This document shows positions 25,001-32,543 of a stretch of DNA of 64,000 nt, one piece after another; positions within the stretch are counted from its first letter, which is position 1, and every line of letters begins with the position of its first letter. Source of the stretch: Ectothiorhodospiraceae bacterium BW-2 (GTDB taxonomy: Bacteria; Pseudomonadota; Gammaproteobacteria; Thiohalomonadales; Thiohalomonadaceae); assembly GCA_008375315.1 (NCBI GenBank), contig CP032507.1, positions 1,116,001 to 1,180,000 of the forward strand. Direction: 5' to 3'. The position numbers were made by a program, and so were the translations under genes. The notes beneath the pieces were generated by a model. The model was not told the DNA's origin, did no database searches, and saw only the letters and a program-made list of their open reading frames with translations.

Positions 25001-27553
25001 GTTTTGCGCTAAATCGGCCGCCGTAATGGTATGCCAAGTGACATGAACGGTGGTTTCGGTAATGCCATACATATTGACTAGCTGCGGCTGCTGTAATCCA
25101 TGCCGCTTAACCCACCCCTGTAGGCTCTGTAGCTCCAGCGCCTCTCCGCCAAAAATCACCCACTTTAGCTGATTCGCCGGACCACCACGCAGCCGATCGA
25201 TCTCCATTAGCTGTTTAAACGCCGACGGGGTCTGATTCAGTACCGTCACCTGCTGTTCAATCAATAGCTCCAGAAAAGCATCGGGCGAGCGACTCACGCC
25301 ATAGGGCACCACCACTAACCGCCCACCATAGAGTAGCGCACCCCAAATCTCCCACACCGAAAAGTCAAACGCATAGGAGTGAAACAGCGTCCAAACATCA
25401 TCAGCGCCAAAGTGGTAGATCGACTCACTGCTCAAAAAGAGCCGCACCACATTAGCATGGCTCACCTCCACCCCTTTAGGCTTACCGGTCGAGCCGGAGG
25501 TATAGATCACATAGGCGACCTGATTCGGTTCGATTTTGTCCAGATTGCTATCTGGCTCTGTGGCTAAAGTCAGATCACTCACCTCAATGCGGCGAATGGA
25601 TGCCCCGGCTAACGGCAGTAACCCGCTATCGGTCACCACCCGCTGCAGCGCCGCATCGGTGGCGATATAGTCGAGCCTTTCGGCCGGATAGTTCGGATCG
25701 AGCGGGACATAAGCGCCCCCCGCTTTTAAAATTGCAATCAGCCCCACCAATAGGTCGTGACAGCGCGGCAGGGCTAAACCGACCCGCTCCCCCGCCGTGA
25801 CTCCCGATTTGACCAGCCGATGAGCCAACTGGTTGGCACGGCGGTTCAGTTCAACATAACTTAGGCTACCGTTCTCATCGCTTAGGGCAACGGCATTAGG
25901 GCTCTGCGCCACCTGCTGTTCAAACCAACCACAGAGGCTCTGCGTTACCGTAAAATGTCTCCCCTGACCGCGCCACTGCCACTGCTGCGCCAGTTCAGCT
26001 GCATCGACCAGCGGTAGATGACGAATCGCTTGGTCTGGATCGGCCACCACCTGCTGTAACAGCCGCTGAAAGTGGCGTGCTAGCTGCTCTATTGTCGCTG
26101 ACCTAAAGAGATCGGTACTATAGCGAAACCGGCCATAGAGCCCCTGCGGTAGCTGCTCCATCGACAGTACTAGATCAAACGGTGCTCTGCTGTTTTCACT
26201 CTCCAGCGGTGTCAGCCTCAGCCCCTCCAGCTCCACCGGCTGCATCGGTGCATTTTGCAGCGCAAACAGCACCTGAAACAGGGGAGTATGGTTCAGCGAG
26301 TGGCGAATATTGAGCGCTTGTAGCAGCTCATCAAACGGCACTTCACTATGGGCGTAAGCGGCAATCGCCATCGGCTTAACCCGTGCTAATAGCTGACTAA
26401 AGCTCGGATTAGCGCTTAAATCGATCCGAAACGGCAGCGTATTTAAAAACAGCCCGATAAGCGGCTCCGACTGCGGATGCGGTCGTACCGACACCGGCGA
26501 GCCGATGACCATATCCTCCTGATCACTGTAGCGGCAGAGCAGTACGCCAAATAGCGCCAGTAGCGCCATAAACGGCGTGACCCCCTGCTGTTGGCACAGG
26601 GCGTTAAATTGATCGCTTAAGTCACCGGAGAGCTGAAACGGCAGCGTCGCGCCACGATAGCTCTGTTGGCGTGGTCGGGGGGAATCGGTCGGTAACTCCA
26701 GCCGTGTCGGTGCATCGGCTAGCTGCTCTCGCCAGTAGGCTAGCTGCTGCTGTAGTACGGCTCCTTGTAGCCGCTGCTGCTCCCAGGCGGCAAAGTCGCC
26801 ATACTGTATCGCCAGCGGCGGCAGATCGGCACTTACGCCACGACAGGCGGCCAGATAGAGCTGCGCCAGCTCCTGCACCAAAATATCGAGCGACCAGCCA
26901 TCGGCAATAATATGGTGCAGGGTGAGAATAAAGACCGCCCGCTGCGGTGCTAGCTGGACTACCGCCGCCCGTATCAGCGCCTCACCGGCGGTGAGATCAA
27001 ACGCCATCTCCCCCTGCTGCCGTATTAGCTCTGTCACAGCGCTCTGCTGCTCACCACTGTCGCTTAAATCGAACTTTTGCAGCACTAACCGCCCCGCCTG
27101 AGCATCAAACTGGCGCGGTGCGCCATCCACCACACTAAAGCGGGTGGCTAACACCTGATGGCGCTCAATCAGCCGGTTCAGCGCCTGCTCCATCGCCGCT
27201 AGGTTAAACGCCCCCTCCAGCTGCAGTGCCATCGGTAGCATATTATAGGTCGCGGAGTTACCCCCATCGAGCTGATCGAGAAACCAAAACCGGCGCTGAG
27301 CATAGCTTAACGGCAGCCCCTGTGTTCGATCGGCAAGCGCCAGCGGCTGCTGTAGTAGCTGCTCGCCCCGCTCTAGCTCAGTCAGCAGCGCAATCAGTGC
27401 CTCTTTTTCCGCTTTTAGTCGCTCTAATAGCTCACCGGCAACCACCCCCTTCGGGGCGCTAAAGCGGAGCTCTCCTTTATCAAGCCGCAGCTTAACTTTT
27501 AACTGCTGTAGCTGCTCAAATAGTTCCAGCGCGGTCATAGCGTTTGAAATCAT
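19037..27553 (-). CDS. Two-module non-ribosomal peptide synthetase with internal sulfotransferase domain
   Basis: This 2838-residue enzyme builds a short peptide on carrier domains. Domains in order: TubC-like docking helix region (6-58); condensation C1 (about 78-510, HHIIADG at 213-219); adenylation A1 (about 540-1035, TSGSTGKPKG near 685); carrier T1 (GGDS, Ser 1084); PAPS-type sulfotransferase (about 1172-1457, 5'-phosphosulfate loop PRSGTT at 1182 and a 3'-phosphate-type RHPYGMMNS at 1307); C2 (about 1486-1910, HHIIADG at 1616); A2 (about 1945-2445); T2 (GGHS, Ser 2495); thioesterase (GHSFGG, Ser 2626; late His in GDHLTM). Lining up GrsA positions gives D-F-W-N-I-G-M-V-H-K for A1, the threonine code, and D-I-L-Q-L-G-M-V-W-K for A2, close to glycine codes. 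No epimerase, MbtH or phosphopantetheinyl transferase gene is in the window. The gene starts two bases after the DUF350 gene stop. Confidence 0.95.
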   Translation of the reverse strand: MISNAMTALELFEQLQQLKVKLRLDKGELRFSAPKGVVAGELLERLKAEKEALIALLTELERGEQLLQQPLALADRTQGLPLSYAQRRFWFLDQLDGGNSATYNMLPMALQLEGAFNLAAMEQALNRLIERHQVLATRFSVVDGAPRQFDAQAGRLVLQKFDLSDSGEQQSAVTELIRQQGEMAFDLTAGEALIRAAVVQLAPQRAVFILTLHHIIADGWSLDILVQELAQLYLAACRGVSADLPPLAIQYGDFAAWEQQRLQGAVLQQQLAYWREQLADAPTRLELPTDSPRPRQQSYRGATLPFQLSGDLSDQFNALCQQQGVTPFMALLALFGVLLCRYSDQEDMVIGSPVSVRPHPQSEPLIGLFLNTLPFRIDLSANPSFSQLLARVKPMAIAAYAHSEVPFDELLQALNIRHSLNHTPLFQVLFALQNAPMQPVELEGLRLTPLESENSRAPFDLVLSMEQLPQGLYGRFRYSTDLFRSATIEQLARHFQRLLQQVVADPDQAIRHLPLVDAAELAQQWQWRGQGRHFTVTQSLCGWFEQQVAQSPNAVALSDENGSLSYVELNRRANQLAHRLVKSGVTAGERVGLALPRCHDLLVGLIAILKAGGAYVPLDPNYPAERLDYIATDAALQRVVTDSGLLPLAGASIRRIEVSDLTLATEPDSNLDKIEPNQVAYVIYTSGSTGKPKGVEVSHANVVRLFLSSESIYHFGADDVWTLFHSYAFDFSVWEIWGALLYGGRLVVVPYGVSRSPDAFLELLIEQQVTVLNQTPSAFKQLMEIDRLRGGPANQLKWVIFGGEALELQSLQGWVKRHGLQQPQLVNMYGITETTVHVTWHTITAADLAQNGSVIGEPLADLSLYLRDRYGQPVPLGVAGEMLVGGDGVAKGYLNRPKLTAERFIAAETVNIDPQAGRLYRSGDLARRRHDGRLEYWGRMDEQVKIRGFRIELGEIESAIAAQPGVSAVVVGVHQSDSGAELVAWVSGLADEADFIQPLRQRLQQQLPDYMVPARWVVLAQMPLTANGKIDRRALPEPQMSIDSGDYVAPDSPLAELIAALWQEILHIERVGMADNFFELGGDSIKGAIFANRMQQQTGSVFYVVALFEAPTIAELLPYMAQHYPEIVTRFNGDSGVAQQHDLRLGQAEWQQLREAITPLAPLPQLANRPKNRRAIFVLAPPRSGTTLLRVLLGGHSQLFAPPELELMPFNTLGERAEVCSGRDAFWLEGNLRAVMELKGLDADGAKALMAELEQADMSVHDYYGLMQQWLGERILVDKSPSYVLHRSILERMEQSFDQPLYIHLHRHPYGMMNSFEEAKLHQIFFRYPHNFTPRQLAELIWLQSHDNINRFLATIPPQRQCHISFEAMTAEPKQQMERLCHELGLAFEPTMLQLYEAKQRQRRMTDGIHAESTMLGDVKFHSHSKIDAAASERWRERYQEDFLGEPAWQLAERLGYQREQRAESVAVTTAPPLERVEARQAGEALPLSFAQQRLWFLDQLEGAGEAYHIPLLLQLTGSLNLSALTQAWRWLAERQQSLCAVFDTVAGAPVVRLKALPPPLVIDLCHLAPELREQQQLFWLEQEIERRFKLDQGPLVRVTLIRTAPNSSLLLIVLHHIIADGWSVGVLGRELEQLYRAACRNERPALPPLPIQYSDYARWQRDWMAGGELERQRSYWQQQLAGIPPLLELPTDAPRPAQQSFRGATLSFEIRSELANGLRKLAEQHQASLYMVLLAGYALQLSRYSHQHDIVIGSPSANRSRSEIEGLIGFFMNTLVMRIGIEPQQPFIELLQQVRQRVLAAFNHQELSFEQLVEALQPPRNLSYAPIFQVLFSYQSAPAELPQFEGLEVARVEHTNTIAKYDLTLSLTERSGALAGELEYNCDLFQPWRMAQFWRNYVTLLEAIVATPEGAVGRLPLIEPATRRQLQQWNQTQRPLATVSLVELLTAQAERSAASIALEVAGEQFSYRQLFHLARQFTHLLQQRGVKQGDRVAVALRRNRYLVPTLLAVLQSGAAYIPLDPTYPKERLAMIFDEGRPTLVVTEQALVDTLPLSAGARLLVDSDDTGALLASREAQPLPVTISGEELAYIIFTSGSTGRPKGVMLPHRAVVNFITSMMREPGLYSTDRLLAVTTISFDIAVLELWGTLAAGGTIVLASESEARDGEALLGYLQQRQISLMQATPATWRLLLAVGWQGSRSLRILCGGEAMPKRLAAELLPRCEQLWNMYGPTETTVWSTIKRIGLSQSNEGAGSSEGNEAIGRAIDNTLLYVVDSELEQVPIGVTGELLIGGVGVACGYLNRPELTEERFMASPFITKSGQELSWPPRLYRSGDRVKWTPEGELIYLERIDQQVKIRGFRVELGEIETLLEQHPTVIQAVVVVREDEHRGQQLVAFLRLRQPDSVDSLRQYLLERLPDYMVPTIFLPLETMPLTQNGKVDRNALQLPEGYQSPPKRERILPRDPLELQLVALWQNLLQRQPIGVTDNFFELGGHSLVAVRLMAEIADRFDRHLPLAALFQGATVAELANLLRQTGGESLWPTLITMRQGGAAQVKLFVVPGAGGNVVYFQPLVSALDEQIAVYGLQPPGLDGKTALIESVEGLASHYLNAIRQQQPSGPYYITGHSFGGSVAFEMARQLAEQGERIGTVVLLDTPAPHFVQPTGVQWDQAQWLGQVAAIAEHSYGVELGITVASLRQLDSDESQLALLHRQLMATGVLPQGGELSHLRGFIGVYQANLRCHYVGPTQPLSLPVTLLRSAELQPGELAAEESAAMRAEADFGWGRYVSRAVEVVEVPGDHLTMLNPPQVSQLAAVIANCLSITVEGAITDDESRHLFNR

Positions 27554-27555
27554 TT

Positions 27556-28467
27556 TTAGACAAATAGCCCCATAAAGACCAGCCCTACGGCAATATAGAT
27601 AGCCCCCTCCATCGCCCCAATGGCGACATTTCGCTGCTCACCCACTTCGGTAGCGACATCAATGCCGCGCAGCACTAGCTGCCGCACCCCCATTGAGACC
27701 ACCGTTTGAGCCACAAAAAAGAACAGCCCTAGCCCGACCCAAGCCGTTAGCGAGAGGGTGAGCAGATAGGGATCATAGACCACGACGCCCGAGGTGGCCG
27801 TCATCGCCAACCCGACGCCGATACGATAGCCACTAAAGCGCAGCGCGAGGGCACAATTACCACTCTCAATCTCGCCATGGAGGGTTTTGCCATCCTGAGC
27901 ATGGGCACGATTAAAGATGTAGTAACGGTAGAGCGTCGCCAGATAGAGCACCAGTTGAGAGACCACAAAGCCGACCAGTACCCCAATGAGCCCAAACCAG
28001 CTCGCCCCATCCACCCAGGTCATCACCGCCCGCACAATGAGCGCTGTCGAGAGCATATTGCCCGCATCGACAATCGCTGCGGCCATATTACCCTTCGCTA
28101 TCCCCTGCTGAATCGAAATATCGCTCATATTAAAGCGCTCAAATAGGTGGCGGGTGAGTAACATAATCACCACCCCCAAAATAGCATAGGAGACGATGAG
28201 GGTAATTTCGGCCACGATGGTTCGACCGACATCTCCCGAAGCCACCCCCATTAACATCACCGCAATCGCCACCATAGCGCCAGACATGGCCACACCGGCG
28301 GCGGCATTGTCATCGTGCGATAGCACCTCGGTCAGCTTCATACGGGTAATGACACTGCCCAAAAAGCGGGTCAAAATGGCTAGAAAAGCGATTAACAGCG
28401 CCAAATCAAGCAGATAGAAGCTGAGTGAACCGCTGGAGAGAAGATAGAATTGACTCAATTGCTCCAC
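27556..28467 (-). CDS. yjfL: DUF350 (YjfL-type) tandem membrane protein
   Basis: The 303-residue product is almost entirely hydrophobic, with about eight predicted membrane helices. It reads as two repeats of the DUF350 unit: the segments GVAMSGAMVAIAVMLMG and NCALALRFSGYRIGVGLAM occupy matching places, and each is followed by a block with LVSYAILGV or WVGLGLFFF. YjfL proteins have no proven activity but recur with PspA/IM30, DUF2170 and DUF2491 proteins, as here. The stop is two bases before the synthetase start. I recognise the family; the symbol is by family, not proven orthology. Confidence 0.85.
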   Translation of the reverse strand: MEQLSQFYLLSSGSLSFYLLDLALLIAFLAILTRFLGSVITRMKLTEVLSHDDNAAAGVAMSGAMVAIAVMLMGVASGDVGRTIVAEITLIVSYAILGVVIMLLTRHLFERFNMSDISIQQGIAKGNMAAAIVDAGNMLSTALIVRAVMTWVDGASWFGLIGVLVGFVVSQLVLYLATLYRYYIFNRAHAQDGKTLHGEIESGNCALALRFSGYRIGVGLAMTATSGVVVYDPYLLTLSLTAWVGLGLFFFVAQTVVSMGVRQLVLRGIDVATEVGEQRNVAIGAMEGAIYIAVGLVFMGLFV

Positions 28468-28502
28468 AAGATATTCTCCAAGATAGTCTAATTTAAAAAC
28501 AA

Positions 28503-29561
28503 CTACTTACCGCCAAAACCGGACGAGCTGCGCGAACTGCTGCTGCGGGAGCTACTACTGAATAGCGCTGAACTCCGCTTAGGTGGCGAACGACTGCTGC
28601 TGTGACTGTTATTAGCAGCGAACAGCGTTGAGCCGCGTTTGGCCGGAATATCGGCGTGTCGCGGCCCATCCCCCGCCCCCATGCGCTTACCATAACTGCT
28701 GTTGCGCTCAGAGGTACGGGTCAGATAGCTACTCATGCGTTTTTGACCGCTCGCTGAACCATACTGCTTTGGTGGCGGCGCGGCCAGCGCCTTACCCTTG
28801 TCAGCTGCCTGCTGTTTGAGCGTACTATGACGGTTGTAATCTTTATAGGAGCCGTAGCTCTTCCAGCCATAGTCGTTATAGTAGGAGTAGCGCGGCTGAC
28901 TGTACCAGTTGCTGTAGTAGATGCGCCGATCTCGCCGCTCCATCGCATCGCCGACCTCATCGACGATGGCACTTAGCAGCAGATAGGGGCCGACAAACTG
29001 CCAAAAGCTATCGCCGTTACTATCGGTCTGCCACTGGCCATAGGCGGGGTTACCGACCAGATAGCTCCCCGGTAGCTCCGATTTAGCGCTATCGGCCGGA
29101 ATATCGATCCGTTTTAGCTCCCCCTCGGAGAGATCGGCTAAGGTGTTGACCAGATCGAGTAGCGAGTCGTTAAAGACCGCCAAATCAGTCGCGACATAGA
29201 GCGACTCTAAATCGTGCAGCGCCTGTTGATACTCCTTTCCGTTTTGGGGGTGCTGATTGAGTGCCAAGTAGCGCTGCTGTAGCTGCTGAAATAGGCTCCC
29301 CTGACGGGTGACATCTTTGGCCAAGGTCTCGGCAATCGGGGTCAGCTCTGGCTTTAGAATCGATAACCGCTGCGCGTAGTGCTCCACAATGCGCGCATTA
29401 GCCAGCGCCTTGCTGTCGAGATTAGCCCCTAATAGCTCCAGCCGCTCCCCCGCCTGCGGATAGGCCTCCTGTATCGCCGCTTCATACTCATTCGCGCAGC
29501 CGCTTAACCACAGCAGGGTCGTTAATAGTAGCGCCCCAAACCAGTGCATTTTAGGTCTCAT
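28503..29561 (-). CDS. Predicted lipoprotein with Ser/Arg-rich tail
   Basis: The 352-residue product begins with a lipoprotein signal: a charged start, hydrophobic core and lipobox LSGC with Cys 22, followed by Ala-Asn, which favours the outer membrane. The middle (about 30-150) is helical with Leu/Gln heptads. A Tyr-rich stretch (YYSNWYSQPRYSYYNDYGW, about 205-225) and a low-complexity Ser/Arg/Lys tail ending SSSGFGGK follow. Its place in the operon matches the lipoprotein YjfM of enterobacteria, but I cannot show homology. The start codon overlaps the K+ channel stop by four bases (ATGA). Confidence 0.75.
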   Translation of the reverse strand: MRPKMHWFGALLLTTLLWLSGCANEYEAAIQEAYPQAGERLELLGANLDSKALANARIVEHYAQRLSILKPELTPIAETLAKDVTRQGSLFQQLQQRYLALNQHPQNGKEYQQALHDLESLYVATDLAVFNDSLLDLVNTLADLSEGELKRIDIPADSAKSELPGSYLVGNPAYGQWQTDSNGDSFWQFVGPYLLLSAIVDEVGDAMERRDRRIYYSNWYSQPRYSYYNDYGWKSYGSYKDYNRHSTLKQQAADKGKALAAPPPKQYGSASGQKRMSSYLTRTSERNSSYGKRMGAGDGPRHADIPAKRGSTLFAANNSHSSSRSPPKRSSALFSSSSRSSSSRSSSGFGGK

Positions 29562-30679
29562 TCCCCCTCCTTACGCAAAAAACCGTGTGCCTGCATGAGC
29601 GCTGCCACCTCCTGCGCCGGAGGTTTATCGCCCTCATTGACAATCATAATCAGAGCCTCACCACGACAGAGCTCAGTTGAGCGCGGATTGCAGTTAATCG
29701 CCCCGGTTAGCTCCTCAAAGGCGACCGCTAGCCCTAAATCGACCAGCGCCACCACAATATCACGCCATTTAGCCTCAAAAGAGAGATCGTAGCGCACATA
29801 CTCATCGAGACTGGAGTTAAACAGGTTCTCAATCACCTGCTCCGCCCCTCTAGCGACCAGCCCCCGCACCACCATCTCTGGGTAAGCGCGAATAGGACGA
29901 AGCACAATATCGGCTCCTGCTAGGCGTAACCGCTCGCGGTTATAGTCATCCTCATGCACAGACTCCGCCACTACGGTCGCTAAGCAGCCGCTATCTCTCA
30001 GGCGGTGAAGAATATCGAAGGTGCGACTATCAGAGCCGTAGTCGTGCTCATCACTCGCTAGGATAATCACCACTTTGGCCTTATCCACATTGACGGCTCG
30101 AAGCGTCTCCAGATCGTTCGCATCGCCGCTATAGAGCAGCGGCACCAGAGCCGGCTTATCCATCTCCCGCAGCGACTGCGGCAGACCATCGGGGTAGGCG
30201 GTGGTGACGATCTGCACTGCCGTCTCACAAAACGCCTCACTGCGACGCAGATGCTGTATTAGGCTTAAAAAGTAGCGTTCGCCACTCTCGCGGGGGGTAT
30301 TAAAGATCAGAATATGGTTCTCCATCTGCCACCTCCAGTGTCCACAGAGTCGTTTGTGCCGCATCTCGGCACGCATATCAAAATAGTCACCCGCCAGTTT
30401 GCCTAGCAAGAAGATACCCATCAGATAGAGCAGCACCACGGTGCTAAGCCGTCCTGCTGTGGTCGTAGCGGAGAGATCACCATAACCGACCGTGGTCATT
30501 GTCGTTAAAGTTAACCAGAGGCCATCGGCAATCGAGAGCTGCTCGAACAGCACCATAGCCGCAGTATGGGCTAGGATGATGAATAGCAGCCACGAGCCGA
30601 GCCGCCACCAGTCAACACGGGCCACAGCTAGCTGCTTGATAGCGCGACGACGCCAGAATCGGCGTAGCAGGAGGAACAT
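29558..30679 (-). CDS. Two-TM potassium channel with RCK/TrkA-N domain
   Basis: The 373-residue product has a membrane helix (about 27-47), a pore loop with the K+ selectivity filter TTVGYGDL (about 62-69), and a second helix (about 80-100). A cytosolic Rossmann-like regulator of K+ conductance follows (about 115-340; ENHILIFNTPRESGERY at its start, VVIILASDEHDYG later). The nucleotide loop is not a classical GxGxxG. K+ flux may respond to membrane damage, given the PspA-type neighbours. It is six bases after the DUF2491 gene and overlaps the lipoprotein gene by four bases. Confidence 0.88.
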   Translation of the reverse strand: MFLLLRRFWRRRAIKQLAVARVDWWRLGSWLLFIILAHTAAMVLFEQLSIADGLWLTLTTMTTVGYGDLSATTTAGRLSTVVLLYLMGIFLLGKLAGDYFDMRAEMRHKRLCGHWRWQMENHILIFNTPRESGERYFLSLIQHLRRSEAFCETAVQIVTTAYPDGLPQSLREMDKPALVPLLYSGDANDLETLRAVNVDKAKVVIILASDEHDYGSDSRTFDILHRLRDSGCLATVVAESVHEDDYNRERLRLAGADIVLRPIRAYPEMVVRGLVARGAEQVIENLFNSSLDEYVRYDLSFEAKWRDIVVALVDLGLAVAFEELTGAINCNPRSTELCRGEALIMIVNEGDKPPAQEVAALMQAHGFLRKEGE

Positions 30680-30685
30680 CGGTTA

Positions 30686-31354
30686 TCAGGTGGAGTGTCG
30701 AGAGCTCGCCGCCGGCCAAAACTCCCTAAATTTTCGAAGCGGCAACAGAGTAGCGATATAGACTTCGGTACGGCCACCGTCAAAGACCAGAAACTCCAGT
30801 CGGTGCTGGCGATCATCACTCACTAAAAAGGCGTAGTCACAGCCAATTTCACCCCCATTTTGGGCACTCGGCATGGTTCGGTGGCGATAGTCGGTCGCAT
30901 AACGGTAGGCTTTGAGATAGCCCTCCTGCCGATACTGCTCGTTACCCCACCCTTGCAGGCTATCGGGTAGTCTCTGCGGTGGCTGTACCGCCTCTAAAAC
31001 ATGCAACATACCACTGTCAGGATTCAGTAACTCGACCACCGCCTGCTCCTCGACTAGCTGTAGGAGATCCTCGGGGAGTAGCTCAATCGCGACCTCAATC
31101 TGATCGCCAGAGGCGGCCAGAATACGGATCGACTGCTCGCCATCTTTGAGCCAAAGGTAGCAGCGTTTGCTGCTCTCGCCGCCACAATCGAGGGTCTCAA
31201 AGCGGGTCACGGTATAGGAGCGGTTACTTAGCTGTGGCTGTTGGCAGAAATCGAACTGCACCATATCGCCCTGCTGTAGCTGTTCGGGATGGTCGAGCTG
31301 GCGGGGGGCGGGTGCCCCCCCTTCGCCCGACTTAAAAAAGTCAAATAGCCCCAT
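30686..31354 (-). CDS. yjfK: DUF2491 (YjfK-type) protein
   Basis: The chosen ATG at 31354 gives 222 residues starting MGLFDFFKSGEGG; a longer reading would run into pspA. No signal or membrane segment is visible, so it is probably cytosolic. The sequence is mixed beta, with acidic stretches and the segment GCDYAFLVSDDRQHRLEFLVFDGGRTEVYIATLL (quoted key part: FLVSDDRQHRLEFLVFDGG). This family follows YjfI and PspA-like YjfJ in enterobacteria and has no known activity. It starts one base after the PspA stop. Confidence 0.75.
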   Translation of the reverse strand: MGLFDFFKSGEGGAPAPRQLDHPEQLQQGDMVQFDFCQQPQLSNRSYTVTRFETLDCGGESSKRCYLWLKDGEQSIRILAASGDQIEVAIELLPEDLLQLVEEQAVVELLNPDSGMLHVLEAVQPPQRLPDSLQGWGNEQYRQEGYLKAYRYATDYRHRTMPSAQNGGEIGCDYAFLVSDDRQHRLEFLVFDGGRTEVYIATLLPLRKFREFWPAASSRHST

Positions 31355-31355
31355 G

Positions 31356-32048
31356 CTATGGTGCCTTTTTCGCCCGCAATCTGGCGCGAATATCTTCCCG
31401 ACTGCCACCGCCTTTAATAATACCCGCCTGCTTCATGCGATCTTTTAGCTCGCTACCGGAGCTACTGCTAGCTAGCTCGCGAGCCGCCTCCATTTTGGCA
31501 CCGCGCTGCTGCTGCTTCTCCTTCACCCGCGCAATGCGCTCGGCTGCGGTGGTCATTGAGGAGGAGGCACCGGAGTACTTCTCAGCCGTCATTGCAGCTG
31601 CCCGCTGCGCCGCTTCCGTCGCCTTAAGATTTTTAATTTCGCGCTCAAACGCCTTCACCGAGCGCTCTGACTCCAAAATAGTGCCCTTTAGCTGGCGCAC
31701 ATTTTCGGCATAGCCGTTATGGAGCTCACTCTGGGCGTCGAAATCCTCCTGAATATCGATAATCCTATCGGCAATATCATTAAACAGCGCCTCATCCCCC
31801 TTCTCATCGGCCTGTGCCGCGTACCCCTCGTGCTCTTCGAGCGACGCTTTAAGCTCAGCGACCCTCTTAGCCGCCAGCTTCTCCTGCGCCATCACCTCAG
31901 TTAGCGCCTCTTTGGCCTTGCTCATCTCGTTTTTCGCATCACGAATCGACTGTTCTAGCGCGATAATCGCATTTTTATCGGCCAGCTCTTCACCCGCTTC
32001 GTTAATTGAACCGCGAATAGCATCGACTAATGTTCCAAACCAACCCAT
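31356..32048 (-). CDS. yjfJ: PspA/IM30 family membrane-stress protein
   Basis: PspA/IM30 proteins are peripheral coiled-coil proteins that assemble on damaged inner membranes and limit proton leak. The 230-residue product starts MGWFGTLVDAIRGSINEAGE, a typical amphipathic anchor. A nearly continuous coiled coil follows (about 25-165, e.g. LEQSIRDAKNEMSKAKEAL), then a Ser/Gly-rich linker and a small C-terminal helix ending RARLRAKKAP. It is 12 bases after the DUF2170 gene and one base before yjfK. No PspF-type sigma-54 activator is nearby, so this is the YjfJ-like branch and not the classical psp operon. Confidence 0.92.
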   Translation of the reverse strand: MGWFGTLVDAIRGSINEAGEELADKNAIIALEQSIRDAKNEMSKAKEALTEVMAQEKLAAKRVAELKASLEEHEGYAAQADEKGDEALFNDIADRIIDIQEDFDAQSELHNGYAENVRQLKGTILESERSVKAFEREIKNLKATEAAQRAAAMTAEKYSGASSSMTTAAERIARVKEKQQQRGAKMEAARELASSSSGSELKDRMKQAGIIKGGGSREDIRARLRAKKAP

Positions 32049-32060
32049 TGCATCTCTCCT

Positions 32061-32477
32061 CTACTTCTTCAGATAGACGCCCAAGGCGTCAAAGGCATCT
32101 AGTGTATTATCACTCAACAGGCTAAGCTCCTGAATGACATTCTCCATAATTGTGTTCACCGACATCGCCCCAAAGAGCTGAAACATACTACCAGTCTTAC
32201 CAAAGGCCGATAGCGGCATCGGAATATTGGCCATTAGCATCGATTGGATCATCTCATCCATCTTGTCCGCTATGACCTCCTCCTCGCTCCACAGGTTAAC
32301 GGTACAGGTAATCTGCTCCTCATCAATATCGACCATTATCGGAAACTCCTCCCGACCCTCAATGGTCACTTGAAGCAGCTCCTCTATCTCATCGACCACA
32401 CTCACGCTCATAGCCAGACCGTTTTCGGTCGTCGCGCCCTCTAAGGTCTCCAATAACTGTTGCAGTTTGGCACTCAC
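32061..32477 (-). CDS. yjfI: DUF2170 (YjfI-type) protein
   Basis: The product is about 138 residues, acidic, and without membrane segments. GTG at 32477 is chosen because AGGAG lies 8 bases upstream; the TTG one codon earlier fits less well. Visible landmarks are NGLAMSVSVVDEIEELLQV near residue 20 and a C-terminal helix pair ending DALGVYLKK. DUF2170 proteins head operons with PspA-like YjfJ, DUF2491 and DUF350 proteins, as here. It is the first gene of that operon, 66 bases after the hybrid kinase stop. Confidence 0.75.
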   Translation of the reverse strand: MSAKLQQLLETLEGATTENGLAMSVSVVDEIEELLQVTIEGREEFPIMVDIDEEQITCTVNLWSEEEVIADKMDEMIQSMLMANIPMPLSAFGKTGSMFQLFGAMSVNTIMENVIQELSLLSDNTLDAFDALGVYLKK

Positions 32478-32510
32478 CAATCATACTCCTCTGTTGTTAA
32501 CGACAAAACT

Positions 32511-32540
32511 ATCATAGCACGGCTCAGGTTACAGCTACAT
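32511..32540 (-). promoter_or_regulatory. Possible extended -10 promoter of the yjfI-NRPS operon
   Basis: On the minus strand TGCTATGAT, an extended -10 for the housekeeping sigma factor, lies about 34 bases before the yjfI start. No good -35 is found at 17-18 bases. If used, it would give the yjf-synthetase operon its own transcript apart from the kinase genes upstream. The evidence is a motif only. Confidence 0.35.
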
Positions 32541-32543
32541 GAT

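Noticed and set aside
31356-32048. Classical psp (phage-shock) operon
   Set aside because: No pspF, pspB, pspC or sigma-54 site; the neighbours are DUF2170, DUF2491 and DUF350, the yjf type.
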